Positions 10,797 to 22,910 of a DNA stretch of 64,000 nucleotides are shown here, piece after piece. The position numbers and the translations under genes were made by a program. Position 1 is the first letter of the stretch. Every line of letters begins with the position of its first letter. Origin of the DNA: Jacaranda mimosifolia (taxonomy: Eukaryota; Streptophyta; Magnoliopsida; Lamiales; Bignoniaceae); contig CM032117.1 of assembly GCA_018894105.1 (NCBI GenBank), positions 42,394,501 to 42,458,500 of the forward strand, in the 5' to 3' direction. The notes beneath the pieces were generated by a model that did no database searches, was not told where the DNA came from, and worked only from the letters and a program-made list of their open reading frames with translations.

Positions 10797-12366
10797 TTCA
10801 ACAACTTAGTGAATTATATCTCTACTATGTACCCAGCTTCCAACAGCTTGTTAACTTTTTCCTTAATGATCTTATTACTCTCAGCTACAAGTTTCCTTTT
10901 CTTCTGCTTCATTGGTTTGTCCTTGGGATCAAAATTTAAAGTGTGGACTATTACCTCTGGATCAATCCCTTCGAAGTCCAAAGGTTTCAATGAAGAAACA
11001 TACTAGTTCTTTTCATAAACTATATAATCATTACTTCTATCCTAGGATCCATTTATGTCGCTACCTATGTTATCCTCTTTGAATTGCTTTGAAAAGGTTC
11101 CACATTCCTGCACTCAGAAAGCTTTATCCTTATATCTTCTTTCATCATTTTATGTTGCGCAGGTTCCTTTTGCAATATCTGATCACTTTCAATAGGTTGC
11201 GTTGCGATTTTTTTTTTGTGCCATGCCTTTTCATCTGCTTCCTTTTAGGTGGACATATTATAGCATTCTCTAGCCATCTTCTAGTCATAGTTGACCTTTC
11301 CTACTCCCAATTTGGTTGAAATTTTCACTTTAAAGTGATACGCTAAGACTACTCCCATAAATTTGTTCAAGCCTAGTCTGTGTAGCACTATATTATGGGC
11401 AAATGAGGAACTAATCACTAAGTACTTTAGCATCAAAGGTTTCTAGTTTGATTCTATTCCCAACAAGGTAGACAAATTAATAGTACCCAAGGGAATCACC
11501 TAGGACCCACCAAAGTCCATTAGCGGTGTGTGAACTAGCTGAATAGTCGATATATCTAACTCTACCCTTTTGAGGGTATCAAGGAAAATGATATCTATAG
11601 AGCTACCACTATCAACCAATATCTTCTGTACAGCAGAATTACCTATGTCCATAGTTATATGTATCATTTTGAGGTGTATTAACTTCTTCCAGGTCACCAT
11701 CATAGAAGGTGATCGACATGCTCTATTTTTCTACCACCAAGAATCAACTGGTGGCGTGAACTCATCTTTCTTGCATAATATTTTCTCTCATTCCTCGAAT
11801 CTCTCTAAATAAGGCCTCTTACTATTGTGTTAATCAATCATCTCTTTGGTAAGTTCTCTTATTGTTCTTGCCTAGCCATTTATTCTCCTATTTATAAGTC
11901 TTTCATCTCGGCTCCTAGGTTGGCTATGCAATTGCCTCTCTTTTGAATGTTTCTTGGGACCTTATTAGACACTTGTGTTACAAATTCTTTCCAGTATCCT
12001 TATTGTATAAGCTTTTTTCTCTCATCTTTCAACTGAAAGCACTTTTCTATATCATGCCTTTCATCTATATGGAAAATACAATACTTGTTTGAGGCACACT
12101 TGTTAGGAGTGCCTGGCTGCTTCTAAGGCCATTGCAATATATTTATTGACCCTATTGATAGCATAGCTTAGGCTTGGCGTGTTCTCAACGGTGTGTATTG
12201 ATGAAATTTAGGATTTGGCGGAGGCCTTTTGCAATATTTTTCAATTTTTGTGGTGGTCTTCACTCTCATCTTCTCGTTTCTTTCTTTTTCCTTATATATT
12301 TTCTGCCCATTTCTTATCCTTCATGTGATTGATTTCTTCTTCATGTACATGTTATTGTGCCATTTC
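10797..12366 (-). pseudogene. Tat-type gypsy fragment: gag end, protease, RT start
   Basis: The minus strand is homologous to the plus strand of the large Tat element at about 34570-36150. Read on the minus strand it contains a gag C-terminal Cys/His segment (NKYCIFHIDERHDIEKCFQ) near 12060-12100. An aspartic protease follows at 11703-11500, with an intact catalytic triad DSGSS in ILVDSGSSIDIIF. The fragment then reaches the beginning of RT near 10800. Many stops elsewhere. It keeps the protease Asp that the large element's copy has lost (NSGSS at 35332). Both ends are truncations, with an older LTR on one side and a MITE on the other. Confidence 0.82.
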
Positions 12367-12367
12367 C

Positions 12368-12555
12368 ATATAGGGGTGTGCATTTGGTTAAAACTGACCA
12401 AACTGAGGTTTCGGATTGTTTAACCGAAACTTTCAATTTTCCAAATTGGAAAATCAAAAACCAAAAACCGAATTGAACCGTGTTCGGTTTGGTTTGATTT
12501 TTAACCAAGTTTAGCCGGTTTAGTAAAACCAAAATCGAATGGTTTCTACCCCACT
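12368..12555. repeat. hAT-type MITE fragment (AACCGAA-rich)
   Basis: It starts TAGGGGTGTGCATTTGGTT, a common hAT-like terminus in plants, and is dense in AACCGAA/TTCGGTT motifs on both strands. The opposite end (ACCCCACTTCC near 12550) does not give a matching 8-bp duplication, so the right boundary is uncertain and the copy may be truncated. Confidence 0.55.
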
Positions 12556-13484
12556 TCCTCCTTCTTTTCTTTCTTTTTTTTTTAAATTAGTATTTTCATT
12601 TAAAAATTAGAACTTGGATATAATATTAGAATTTTTGGAATTTAAGTTATATCTCCACATTTAAAATTTAAAATATATTAATATAGTTAGAAATTAGGAT
12701 GTAATTTTTGTAGCTCTCAATTATAAATTATAATTTATCTATAAATTCAAAATTATCAAGTAGAAAATAGAACTTGAACATAAATTATTAAATTAGGATT
12801 TAGAATATATTTGTATATTAGAAGGACAAATTATGTAAAATAATAAAAATAAATTCCATTTTCGACATAAAACAGTCCTTCCTTTTATAATAGTATTGAT
12901 AAAATATTTATTGGCCAACAGATGTAATCTACTATTGTAACTAGGATAGGAATATATGATTCAACCCCTTGGTTCGTAATTTAAATTGAAATTCCTATTT
13001 TACTCATCAATTCACCATATATATATATATAAATTTAATTAATTAAATGAAAGAGAAATTTTAATTATATTTTATATCACATTTTTTTCCTCTTTAAATC
13101 ATAATCATCTATTTTTTATATGTGATGTCTATTAATTCATTTAATAAATAAATTATACACTTATATAGTTTGAGTTTAGAAAAACTATCATTTTTTTTGT
13201 ATCATAATTCTTTATTTTTTCATACATTGTATATTAATATCTATACTATTTACATAAGGTAGTACTTTTAAGTTTTAATAACTATTTTGATATATTTTGT
13301 AATAAGATGATAAAATTAATTTTATTTTAAAAACAATAATAATATAGTTTTATTTTCTCTTCTCCCTTCTCGAAATTTATTTTTTTCTTTTTTTCTCAGC
13401 TATTTCACCTTATCAAAATTGGCATTATTTTCTTCAAATTAAATTTAAAGAGATCCACGGTGTTTAAGGTATTTTTTGTGGATG
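12556..13484. other. AT-rich stretch, no gene seen; possible LTR
   Basis: It is very AT-rich with TA microsatellites near 13018-13032 and no coherent ORF. Because a tRNA-Met primer site follows at 13485, part of it may be the 5' LTR of the gypsy element downstream, but I found no second copy in the window to confirm this. Confidence 0.4.
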
Positions 13485-13496
13485 TGGTATCAGAGC
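13485..13496 (+). other. Primer-binding site of a gypsy element
   Basis: A perfect TGGTATCAGAGC, complementary to the initiator-Met tRNA 3' end. It is followed by a long non-coding leader and then a Retrotrans_gag-like reading frame, the layout of chromoviral Ty3/gypsy elements. Confidence 0.65.
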
Positions 13497-15689
13497 TTAG
13501 GTTTCGAGAACCTAGGTTAATATGGGAATGATTTTTGTAACTAGAACCGATGGGTTTACTAGATATTAAACTTAAATTGGAAATCATTGAGGATCTAAAC
13601 GGGTGGGTTTAGGAAAATCTAAACTATGCTAAGATATGATCCTTGGAGTGTGAAGTTCTCGGTTAGTAAACATTAAGCTTGACTTTGGAAATGTTTTGGA
13701 TGTGAAAACTTGAGTTAAAAAATTCATGAGCTATGATTAGGATATGATTCTTGGAATGTGAAATTTTTGGGTAGGAATATGATGTTTGATTATGGAATTG
13801 AATAGGATATGAACTTTTGAGATAATGCTTGACATTAAGGAAGTGAAAGGCTATGCTTGGGGTGGCCAAGCAGTATATAACATCTCACTTTTGGTATGCC
13901 AAGCATCTAAACGCATAGTTATTGGTAAGGATAATGCTGTCTAGAATTATGGCATTATGTGAGCAATATATATGAAGGTTGAATTTGATGAGTGGATCAC
14001 TATTTTGGGAAAAAATGTATTTAGTGTGAAAAGAGTTACTTTGGGAATCAACATAGTGCAAGCAACATTCATGGAAGTTGTATTTGATAAGCAAATGATC
14101 ATTCTAGGAAGATATATAGTGGTCAGAAAGTGATTGCCCTAGGATGAACAAATCCCTACCATGTGCTTACGGATGAGAATTAAATTGTATAAATACATAG
14201 AAAAAGAATTATTGCAGGTAGGGGTGCATTTAGGAAATGCAAGATTATTAGGGCTAAGTGATATTTGACCTATATGTACAATTGGAATCTAAACAGTGTG
14301 TTTATATTGACAAGGGATAACATGATAGGAAGATGATCATTTTAGGTAGAGATAACTTTAATTAATAGTTAGAATGACATTTAGGAATGATGGTGCTTGA
14401 CAAGCATATATAGTTGTAGCTTGAACGGTATGACTATCTGGAGAAACTAGTGCATTAATAATGAGAAAGTTGATGGGTATGATTTTTAAGATGACGATAG
14501 ATAAGATAGAAGGTTTGGTTACCATAAGAGGTGAAGTTTAGGGGAAAAGACCATAGGAACTTGAGGAAAAGGGCCTAAAACTAGTTGTGGGATGTGTGAT
14601 AAATATTAAAATCTGAAAGAAGAACATTAGATAAGGCTGTGAAACTCTTATTGAAACACTAAAAAGAAGAAAATAGTAGAAAATGGAGATTTGTATTCCA
14701 ATGGGTTATGAACCGCTGCTAAATTTAGGGGTACAAAGTTTGTTAATGAAGAATAAGGACTAGTATATGATCTCATCTTTCTAAGGGATTGGTTGGCATG
14801 ACAATAATATAACGATGAGCAAGATAAAAGGAATAATCATTCGGAGAAGATAAAGTTTTAAGGAAACACTTTGATTCGTAAAGAAGATATAGCACCAGGC
14901 ATAGGATACGATTCCTTAAGAAATAGGGTACAACATTCGTAGAGAGAGTTTACAAAATTTCAAGGTGAATGACAATCAGCATAAAGATAACCGGCTAAGG
15001 ATAAAGAACCTAGATGGCAGAAGGATGGTTTGATAAAAATAGAATAATGATGAGATAAAAAGGGTGAACGAGAGGAAATATCTCACCTGTAGACATGTTT
15101 ACGAGATCCTAGATTTATTAGTTAGGAAATTTCCTTGACGAGCTGTATGGTGTGATTTGAATGACATAGTTACATGGAAAATTAGTATGTGAGTAATGAA
15201 TATTAATTTGTATGACTGTGAAATAGAGGTGAATAGAAAAGAGATAAGTTTGAAGACTGCAAGGAAGAAAAAATGATTCTGAGGAATGTAACAGTTATCT
15301 TGATATAGCTGAAGGCATAATATACTAGTTAAATGAAATAAGACGATATCATAGAATTTATAATGTAAATATTAGTCGGGAAACTAATTGAGTTCATGTG
15401 TGTCTTGTGTTTAAGAAAAATTGTGTATATATTTTGAATCTTGAGCAATAAGAACTAACAATGATTGGATGCTATTTAACAAACATTTCATTAAATAATA
15501 CAGATAAGTGCGGTCTACACAATTGAGAAGTTTTGCAACTTATTGAATGGCGTCACAAGAACTAACCCCAATATATTTGCTCAATTGGAAAAATCTAAAA
15601 GAGGATAAGTCAGAATGGAGACGTCCAATAAGTGTTGAGGAAGGGACATGAGACCCATAGGAGCATTCAATAGTGAGAAGAGAGATTAT
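13497..15689 (+). other. Gypsy leader, no intact ORF
   Basis: About 2.2 kb between primer site and gag. It contains diverged short phrases such as GGATATGATTCTTGGAATGTGAA (variants near 13635 and 13740) that suggest local duplication. The reverse-strand ORFs here are short and without similarity. I see no gene. Confidence 0.45.
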
Positions 15690-16086
15690 CAAACAGAAGG
15701 TTGCAACATGGTAGCAATTCATGCAATCATGTCAGCAACAAGGTCAGTTGGATAACCACGAGAGAAGTGAAGAGCCTCTAGAGTTTGGAACTCTAGCACA
15801 CCTACTTAAGTTCCAACCCCCAATATTTATGGGTGAATCGGATCACCACAAAGTAGAAGCTTGGATCAGGGAGATCGAAGATATTTTTTAGATGTTAGGT
15901 TCCCCAGATGACCTCAAATTTATATTTGCCATCTACCAGTTGGAAGGAGCTGCCAGTCAATGGTGGACCTTGGTAAAAAAATGATGGGAATATAAGAAAA
16001 TAATTCGTACATGTGCAAACTACATATGGGAATTTATAGATAGATTCATACCACGAGAAGTAAGAGATGCCCGAAGACAAGAATTT
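15690..16086 (+). pseudogene. Ty3/gypsy gag, 5' half (split by solo LTR)
   Basis: The frame reads FQPPIFMGESDHHKVEAWI then REIEDIF, LEGAASQWW and FIDRFIPREVRDARRQEF. This is the conserved core of plant gypsy gag (Retrotrans_gag): a proline-rich F...PPxF.G start, a W.REIE motif and the A..WW motif. At least two in-frame stops are present. At RRQEF the frame is cut by the solo LTR and resumes at 19780 with EGP... and YEARFS, the continuation expected for gag. The duplicated AATTT lies in the QEF codons. It ends near 19835 without protease or RT, so pol is deleted. Confidence 0.82.
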
Positions 16087-17846
16087 TGAAGTCAAGTGTA
16101 ACACTAGGATCCAATAATAAAGCACAAAAATAGCAAAATTAACTAGGCTACACTTGAAACCAAGGATCTAATCATGCTTTTAAATTCAGATTTGGATGAA
16201 GGATTACCTTTAATGCTCAAAATCCAAGGAAAGGAGGAAGAACACTTCAAAACTTGAAAACTGTCTTCCAATGGCGCAGCAAGTTCTCGATAACAATTGC
16301 CCAATCAAATCACCTAGAAATTGGCTGATATTTGGACACAAGATCACCAACACCATGATGAAGATCCAGTAAAAAATTAAGCTAAAATAGAAAATCAAAA
16401 ACCACTCCAGAAATGCCTCCAAATAGATTTGGACTGCAATGGATGGCCAAAAGCTGAGCGATCCAAGTGTCTTACCTCTAATGTGATGATCCACACACCA
16501 ATGGCAAATCAAAGTCTCTCCTTGATCAGTTGGAAAATCAAGGAGAGATGAGAGAGCATAAAGGCCGAATTTAGGTAGGAGAGGTGAAGAAAATATAAAG
16601 CCTCAACACATGAGAGAATCACACAAAATTGGGAAGGAAAAATGGAATCTAACAATTAGATATGGAATTTTGCAAGCTAGCTCTCAAGTGGCCAACTACT
16701 ATATCTATATATAGAGAGAGATAATGTGTGATGTTAGTTGGCATATGAGGTGCCACCTAAGCAAGTAAGTTGCATGTGAAATTCACATTTCACTTGCATT
16801 TGAATTTCATTTAAAATCTTCATTTCATCTCATGAAATGCCATCCAAATAAATTCAAATGCATCCCAAATAAAATCTTTCATTCTGAATTTCCCTCCAAA
16901 TTAATTCTTCACATTAATTAAATTAACCCCTTCATTTAATTAATTAACCTTGACTTAACTCTTTACGTCAATTAGCTTAACTCCTTAAGCTAGAAGTTGT
17001 CAACTTAACTCCTTAAGTCAACTTGATCAATTGATAGTCATGCGGCACCAATTAAATTAACTCCTTAATTTAATTGATCTAATTTAAGTCATTAAATTAT
17101 TTAGATCAATTTAACAATTAAATTGATTAAGCTAAAATGACCAAAAATTAGTCAGTTGCCAATTGTTACCCTTCTTAAAATCGATCAAGGTGGAGTTTTC
17201 TAACTCTTAGAAAATTTCCTTTATCAAGTAGGATTTCCAATTGGCTTTTGTGTGTGACCCATTAGGTTCTACCATTCATTGGACATGGTCTCACAACTCT
17301 TGTGACTTGAGAATATCAAAATTAGGGATGGCAAAATGGGTTGTAAACCATGGGTCCAACCCAACTTATATAGTTTTGGGTTGGGTTGGGTTCTAAAATT
17401 TTAAAAATGGGTTGAGGTGGGTTGTATTTGGTTTTGGTTCAATGTGGGTTTAAGTGGGTTAAAAATGGGTTTAAGCAATTAATTTAACAAATTAAAAAAT
17501 AACTTCAAATTAATAATAACAAATTTATATTATTTTTATTTTCTCATTTTTGTCAAAGTCTCGCAATTTTGGATCATTAATAATATTTAAATTGAAATAA
17601 TAATCTTGGACTTAGGTTAGTTGTCTTGAATTTTTTTCAAAATATAAATTTTAATATATGAAAGTGATCATAGGAATAAATATTGTACCTACTAATTAAA
17701 AACAAATTCTAAATTTAATTTGTTGCTTAACTATATTGCATGTCAATAGTAAGATTGACATACAACTTATATATATTAATTCTTGAAAAATGAAAATTAT
17801 ACAAATTCTTTGTTGAAAATTTAATATACATTTATTAGTGTGAATT

Positions 17847-18390
17847 TAGGAGTGGATGTTTGGATTGTGTAGTTCGGATTGAGTACCCAATTTTTTGGAT
17901 AGTAATTTTAACTACCCCACACCAACCTGAAATTGTCGAGTACCCAACATTTCGAATATCCGACACTAAATACTATTTAAAAAATTTTAAATTAAAAAAA
18001 AAAACAGGAATTGAACGTTGGCCTCTGTTAGTCAGAGGACTAACAGAGGCCGAGGCAACAGCGGCCAAACTTTGGCTTCTTTCATATATATATATATATG
18101 GTATATATATAATAAGTATTTTATGTATTTAATATATATAGATATATATATTAAATGTATAATATATAAACATAACTATAAAAGATTATTATTATACATA
18201 TTATATATAATATCTGTCCATTTATATACAAATTAAAGTCAGGTATCCAAACTACCAAATCGGGTAGGACCTCCTAGCCGATATCCAATCCGAATATTTA
18301 TTCGAGTATTGGGTACCTGACCTGCAATTTTTTTAAAATAAAAAAAAATCGACTCGATCGGATATTATCCAATCGAAATGCCCACCCCTA
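17847..18390. mobile_element. Small element nested in the hAT element
   Basis: Its ends, TAGGAGTGGATGTTTGGAT and (reverse complement of the right end) TAGGGGTGGGCATTTCGAT, are imperfect inverted repeats of a second hAT-like type. Flanking 8-mers TGTGAATT and TGTATGAT match poorly, so the duplication has decayed or the boundary is off by a few bases. It contains a TA-rich core (18085-18215) and a perfect hairpin at 18020-18051. No coding capacity is credible. Confidence 0.6.
18020..18051. repeat. Perfect 14-bp hairpin
   Basis: GGCCTCTGTTAGTC, a 4-base AGAG spacer, then its exact reverse complement. It stands out as GC-rich within an AT-rich element and sits just left of a long TA tract. Function unknown. 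Confidence 0.85.
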
Positions 18391-19835
18391 TGTATGATAA
18401 TGGTGTCATTAAAATGATCAATTTTTTTTACAAAATAACTACTAGAATTGTAATTAATTATGAATATAATTACATATGAAAAATTAATAAAATAAATATA
18501 TAATTTAATAAATCTTATATTGTAAAATTTCATATTGAATATAAGATATTAAAGATATATTAATATTACTATTATTTTTGAATTAATTTTTTTGATTACG
18601 TAATTTTTTTTTTTCTTCATTTGAACCCATTTTCAACCCAACCCAACCCATGTTCAACCCAACCCAAACTATTTTCAACCCACCTCCTTAAAACCCATAT
18701 TGAGCCCACCCATATTGAACCCAACCCAATTGAGCCCAAACCATACCCAACCCAACCCACACATTTGCCACCCCTAATCAAAATATTCACATTACTTTAA
18801 ACTCCTTTAAACTAATAACTCAATTCAATTAATCTTCATTAATTTAAGAGTACCCAATCTCTATCATCAATGTCCAACCTCAAGCCTATTGAGCCTAGCT
18901 AATTGGCTTAAATGAATATGCTTTTGGAGAACCATTCAAACTCTATGCTTGCCATGCAAATTCGGTCATTCCATCTCCTATATCCTAAAAGAGGCCTACG
19001 GCAAGATATTTGTCGGCTCCATAATAGCCTCAATAACTATGTTTCTATTCCCAATGTTTGATTTCGATTTATGACCTTATCTCTAGAAAACTCATTTTCC
19101 AAATTATCATACTGCTTTGCGTAAGGACTCATTAGAATCGATCATTATAAAATGCATAGGAGATGCAATCGCTATTCACAACGACGAGGAGAAGAATCCC
19201 ATCTTGGATCTCACAAACCTCCATGTCTAAGTAGCTCATGCCGAAGCTCAACTCGAAAGACCCACGAGGTGGTCGAAGAAGAGTCAAAGCATCAGGACCA
19301 AAACATAAGGTTACCTGGATCCTGAGGTCAAAGGACTAATTATATACACTAGCATAAGCTAGAGAACTTGCCACTACGACTATCTAGTGGATTCTTCGGG
19401 TGGGTTTTCAGTAAACTTGTTCTCTAACAAGCACTCACTAACATGAACCCATATCTCACATGGTTTGCTCATGAAAATGAGCAATATCTAACCCTTGGAT
19501 TTATGCATCGTTAGGCAAGTAAATGCCTTATCTTATAAGATTCTACGACTTAAAAGATTTAACATCACTACTGTGTAAGAACTATTTCATGATCACCACT
19601 AGTGTGTGGCCAAGTCCTAAAATCTTGTGTGATCTAAGGGCTTCAACCAAATGCCAGTGAAGTAATATAAGCATAAGATGAAAATGGCAATTTATAATGA
19701 ATATTATTCAACCAAGATTGTATCACAATTGAAATAGTTTACATGCCAATCTTATTAGCTACGAGGCACTATTCCAACAAATTTGAGGGTCCTACCCACT
19801 AAGAAATGATAGGGTGGTAGTATGAAGCTAGATTC

Positions 19836-21052
19836 AGTAACTGATTCGGTATGCCCTGCAACTATTGATTCGGTTCTAGTGCTCAAAACTCCTGTTATGT
19901 TGTTAATTTTCTTTCCCATATACCCCATAGCCTTGTCGACTAACCTTGTGTTTATTGCTAATTTCCTATGAGTATGTTGTTTAAATCGGTCTTGCTGACC
20001 CATATATACTAGTGTCTCCGAATTATTATTCTTCATGTCCTCTGAACAAGCCTTACTAGTTGATAACTGTGTGAATTACTATTCATTCCATGCATTCAGT
20101 TATATTCATGATCAGAATTTTGAATTTACATCCCTATCTATTAGCATTATGTTATGTAACCCTTGAGGATGCTCTTGGGATGTTACCACCCGGAGGGATG
20201 TCACGGGGAGGGTTGGTCCAGGGACTAGGTCCGAAAGGACGATAGGGTGGTATGGACCGACGGTGACTAGTCTTCTAGCTAGTACCCACTTACGATCCTG
20301 ACTTGTAGATAGTTGGAGATAGTTATCTGCGAGTGATGGGATCTGGCATTCAGCCGGCCATGCCACATATCTACCGAGCCAAGTGCTTGGGTAACGGAGT
20401 GATAAGGGAAATTTGTTATGTTATATTTGTATTCTATTTTACATGTTATGTTTTTGTTCTAGGAGTAATAAGGTCGGATTTTCCAACAACCCGTCAAATT
20501 TTGTACGACATCTGTCATGTTATATCATTACTTTATGTCATAAGTTTTTGAATATTCGTTACTTGATTCCTTGCTTATTAATACCTTGTTTACTGATAGT
20601 TTTACTTTTAACAGTTTTTTCTTGGCTACTTGTTGCACACTTCTCTCACTAAGTCCTTGTACTTGCCCTTCTTGTTATAACTTGTTTCCTTCCCAAATAG
20701 GATCTGAAGGAGATCAGAGGGCTCGAGGCTTGCTTGAGTGGCTGGCACATAATATTTTGTAACAGATTAGGTGTTTATGTATGTATCTATCTATGGACTC
20801 GACAAGGATGAACCTAGCTCTTATGCTTAGATGTTTGAGTACTGTCAAGTGAGCTTGAGCTTATCTTCTTATGTGTAAGAGTTTGCGTGCCTTAAGTTTA
20901 GTGGAATGTAATAGTAAGTTAGAATGAATAGTTTAGGTCGCTATGATATATCCAAACCGAATGTTTTGGAGGTGCATATTTTGTTTGAATTATTGGGAAT
21001 AAGAATAGACTAGCACATCGGCCTAAAGTAGGCACTTCCTAGGCGGGGCGCT
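19836..21052 (+). repeat. Chromovirus-like gypsy LTR fragment
   Basis: It has no ORF with similarity. Its moderately GC-rich block near 20155-20400 (CCACCCGGAGGGATGTCACG, GGACGATAGGGTGG) and the end AGGCGGGGCGCTATA near 21038-21052 have the look of Del/Tekay-type LTRs, which usually end in GGGGCGCTACA. This is pattern memory only; no second copy is present in the window. It ends exactly where a truncated Tat pol begins. Confidence 0.45.
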
Positions 21053-22910
21053 ATATTTGGGAAGACACTATGCGTGTACTTGACAATTTCAAATAAGGTG
21101 GTTAGTGCTGTATTGATGAAAGCCACAAACAAGGAACATAAGATTATATACTACATTACCTAGGTCTTATAAAAGGCAGAGAAAAATTTTATGCAGATTG
21201 AAGAACTAGCACAAGCATTAGTAACAACAACAAAAAATTTAAGACCATATTTCCAATCACTTACTATTGTAGTTTTAACAAACCATCATTTGAAAGAGGT
21301 GTTATGAAAATCAAATGCTTTAGCAGCTATAGAGCTTAGTGAATTCTTTATAGACTTTGAACGCCGAAGCACCACAAAAGCACAATTACTAGCAAAAATA
21401 GTGGTGGAAATGAGTAATGCTGATGAATTGATAGTACTACAAGTAGGCGACTTCAAAGGGTGATGGTTGATGCATATAGATGGATCTTTGATGGTGCAAA
21501 GCGGTGGAGCAGGAATTTGGTTCTGAAGACCATAGTTGGAAGAGTTGGAGTTTGTCTTAAAACTCAGTTTCTAGATGACTAATAGTATAGCTGAATATAA
21601 GGCGTTGATAGGTGGAGATGACCACATAAAAGCACAAACAGTATTTCTAACTTTTTGTAAAACCAATATTATAATCTATCTTGACTTCAAAGTGCTAATT
21701 AAATATCTGGAGAAAAAAGGAAGTACCTAGGGACCACGTAAACATTCAAGGGGCCAAAGCACATGAAATTAGGTTTATGGTATGCAAAGAAAGGGTTTAC
21801 ATGAGATCTATATTATGCCCTCTTTTGAGGTGTTTAGGAAAAGAGGAGTCTAAGCATGTGATGCAAGAGATCCTTGAGGAAAGTTGTGCAAACTATTTGG
21901 GAGGTCATGTGCTAGTGCAGAAGATACTAACCTAGGGATTCTTTTGGCATATAGTAGTTAAAAATGCCATGGACTTTACAAAGAGGCATGGAGAATGTCA
22001 ACCACAGGCAAACATCCCTGATTCTCTCATGAAAGAGATACAGACGATTAAGATTGCTTATCCCTTTGATCTATAGGGAATTTTAGGAATGTTTCCCCAG
22101 TACTAGGGTGTCGAATGTTTATTAAGTAGTAGTGGAGCATTTCCATAAGTGGTAGAGGTTAGAGCGATAGCCAAAATATCAAAAAATGAGGTGATGGACT
22201 TTTTATAAAAGAAAAATAGAATAGTATTTGTAGGTTTGGTATTCCAAGAATCTTGATATAGACAATGAAACACAATTGCAAGGAAAGAAAGTGTGGTCAA
22301 ATAGTGCAAGGAGCTTAACATCCAGTAGAGTTTTACTTTAGTAGGAAATCCACAAGTAAACATGCAGACTAAGGTCATGAACTAGAAGGTCAACACTTAA
22401 AGACGAGGATAAGTGGAGTAATAGGAAATTGGGTTGAAGAATTCCCAGGGCCCCTATGAGTTGATTGAACAACTCTCAAGGCTTCGATCGGTGAAACTCC
22501 AATTTCTCTGACATATGGATCGGAGGCAGTAATTCCAACAAAAATTGGAATTCCATCTCATAGAGTGCATAAATATGATGCACTAACTAATGAAGGAGAT
22601 AAGACTTTTGAACTTGATGTAGTGGAAGAAAAGAGAGATAGAGCCTATTTGAAGATCTTGACCGATAAGCAAGCTATGACAACAACTTTTAATCAAAAAG
22701 TCAAATCCAAGAGCTTCTATGTAGGAGATTTAGTTATAAGAAAAATGGTAGTTTGAAACGTGAGAAAACCTATATCTGGGAAGGGCCATTTTCAGTTGCA
22801 GAATTGACCAAGAAATGGGAGTATAGGTTGGAGATTATGGAAGGAAAGCTCCTCCTAAGACCTTGGCATACACAAAATTTCAGGAAATTTTATGCGTAGA
22901 TTCCTCTGCT
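21053..22910 (+). pseudogene. Tat-type gypsy pol, truncated: RNase H, second RNase H, integrase
   Basis: It opens inside RNase H at a point homologous to 36910 of the large element. About 21465-21610 encodes a second, archaeal-type RNase H (aRNH: WLMHIDGSL, GGAGIWF, NSIAEYKALI), an extra domain diagnostic of the Tat lineage. Then comes the integrase zinc-binding region near 21900-22020 (GGHVLVQ..., FFWHIVVKNAMDFTK) with the first Cys of the last pair replaced by His. An integrase C-terminal part follows at 22430-22900 (GETPISLTYGSEAVIP and a VGDLVIRK motif). Stops and frameshifts are numerous. The 5' part of the element is missing. Confidence 0.86.

Larger units (their letters stand above)
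17323..18776. mobile_element. Non-autonomous hAT-like element in the solo LTR
   Basis: The termini are TAGGGATGGCAAA (left) and, as reverse complement, TAGGGGTGGCAAA (right), matching at 12 of 13 bases. Perfect 8-bp target duplications ATCAAAAT lie at 17315-17322 and 18777-18784. Removing one copy plus the element restores the LTR sequence seen in the other copies. Eight-bp duplications and TAGGG termini are typical of hAT transposons. No transposase is encoded. Subterminal regions carry GGGTT arrays on the left (17380-17470) and the complementary AACCC arrays on the right (18625-18760), able to pair over about 100 bp. Confidence 0.93.
16087..19779 (-). repeat. Solo LTR of the copia A/B family, reverse orientation
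   Basis: On the minus strand it runs from TGTTGGAATAGTGCC (19779) to ACACTTGACTTCA (16087). It is flanked by identical 5-bp duplications, AATTT at 16082-16086 and 19780-19784. No internal domain, primer site or polypurine tract adjoins either end, so it is a true solo LTR left by LTR-LTR recombination. Without the nested hAT-like element and its duplication it measures 2231 bp, against 2233 bp for the LTR at 42270-44502. The reverse-strand TATA region is near 16701-16720. Confidence 0.92.

Noticed and set aside
17380..17470. Telomere-like repeat
   Set aside because: The unit is GGGTT, not the plant telomeric TTTAGGG, and it is explained as hAT subterminal repeat.
20112..20366. Minus-strand 84-codon ORF as a gene
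   Set aside because: It lies in the GC-richer part of a gypsy LTR-like sequence; no similarity.
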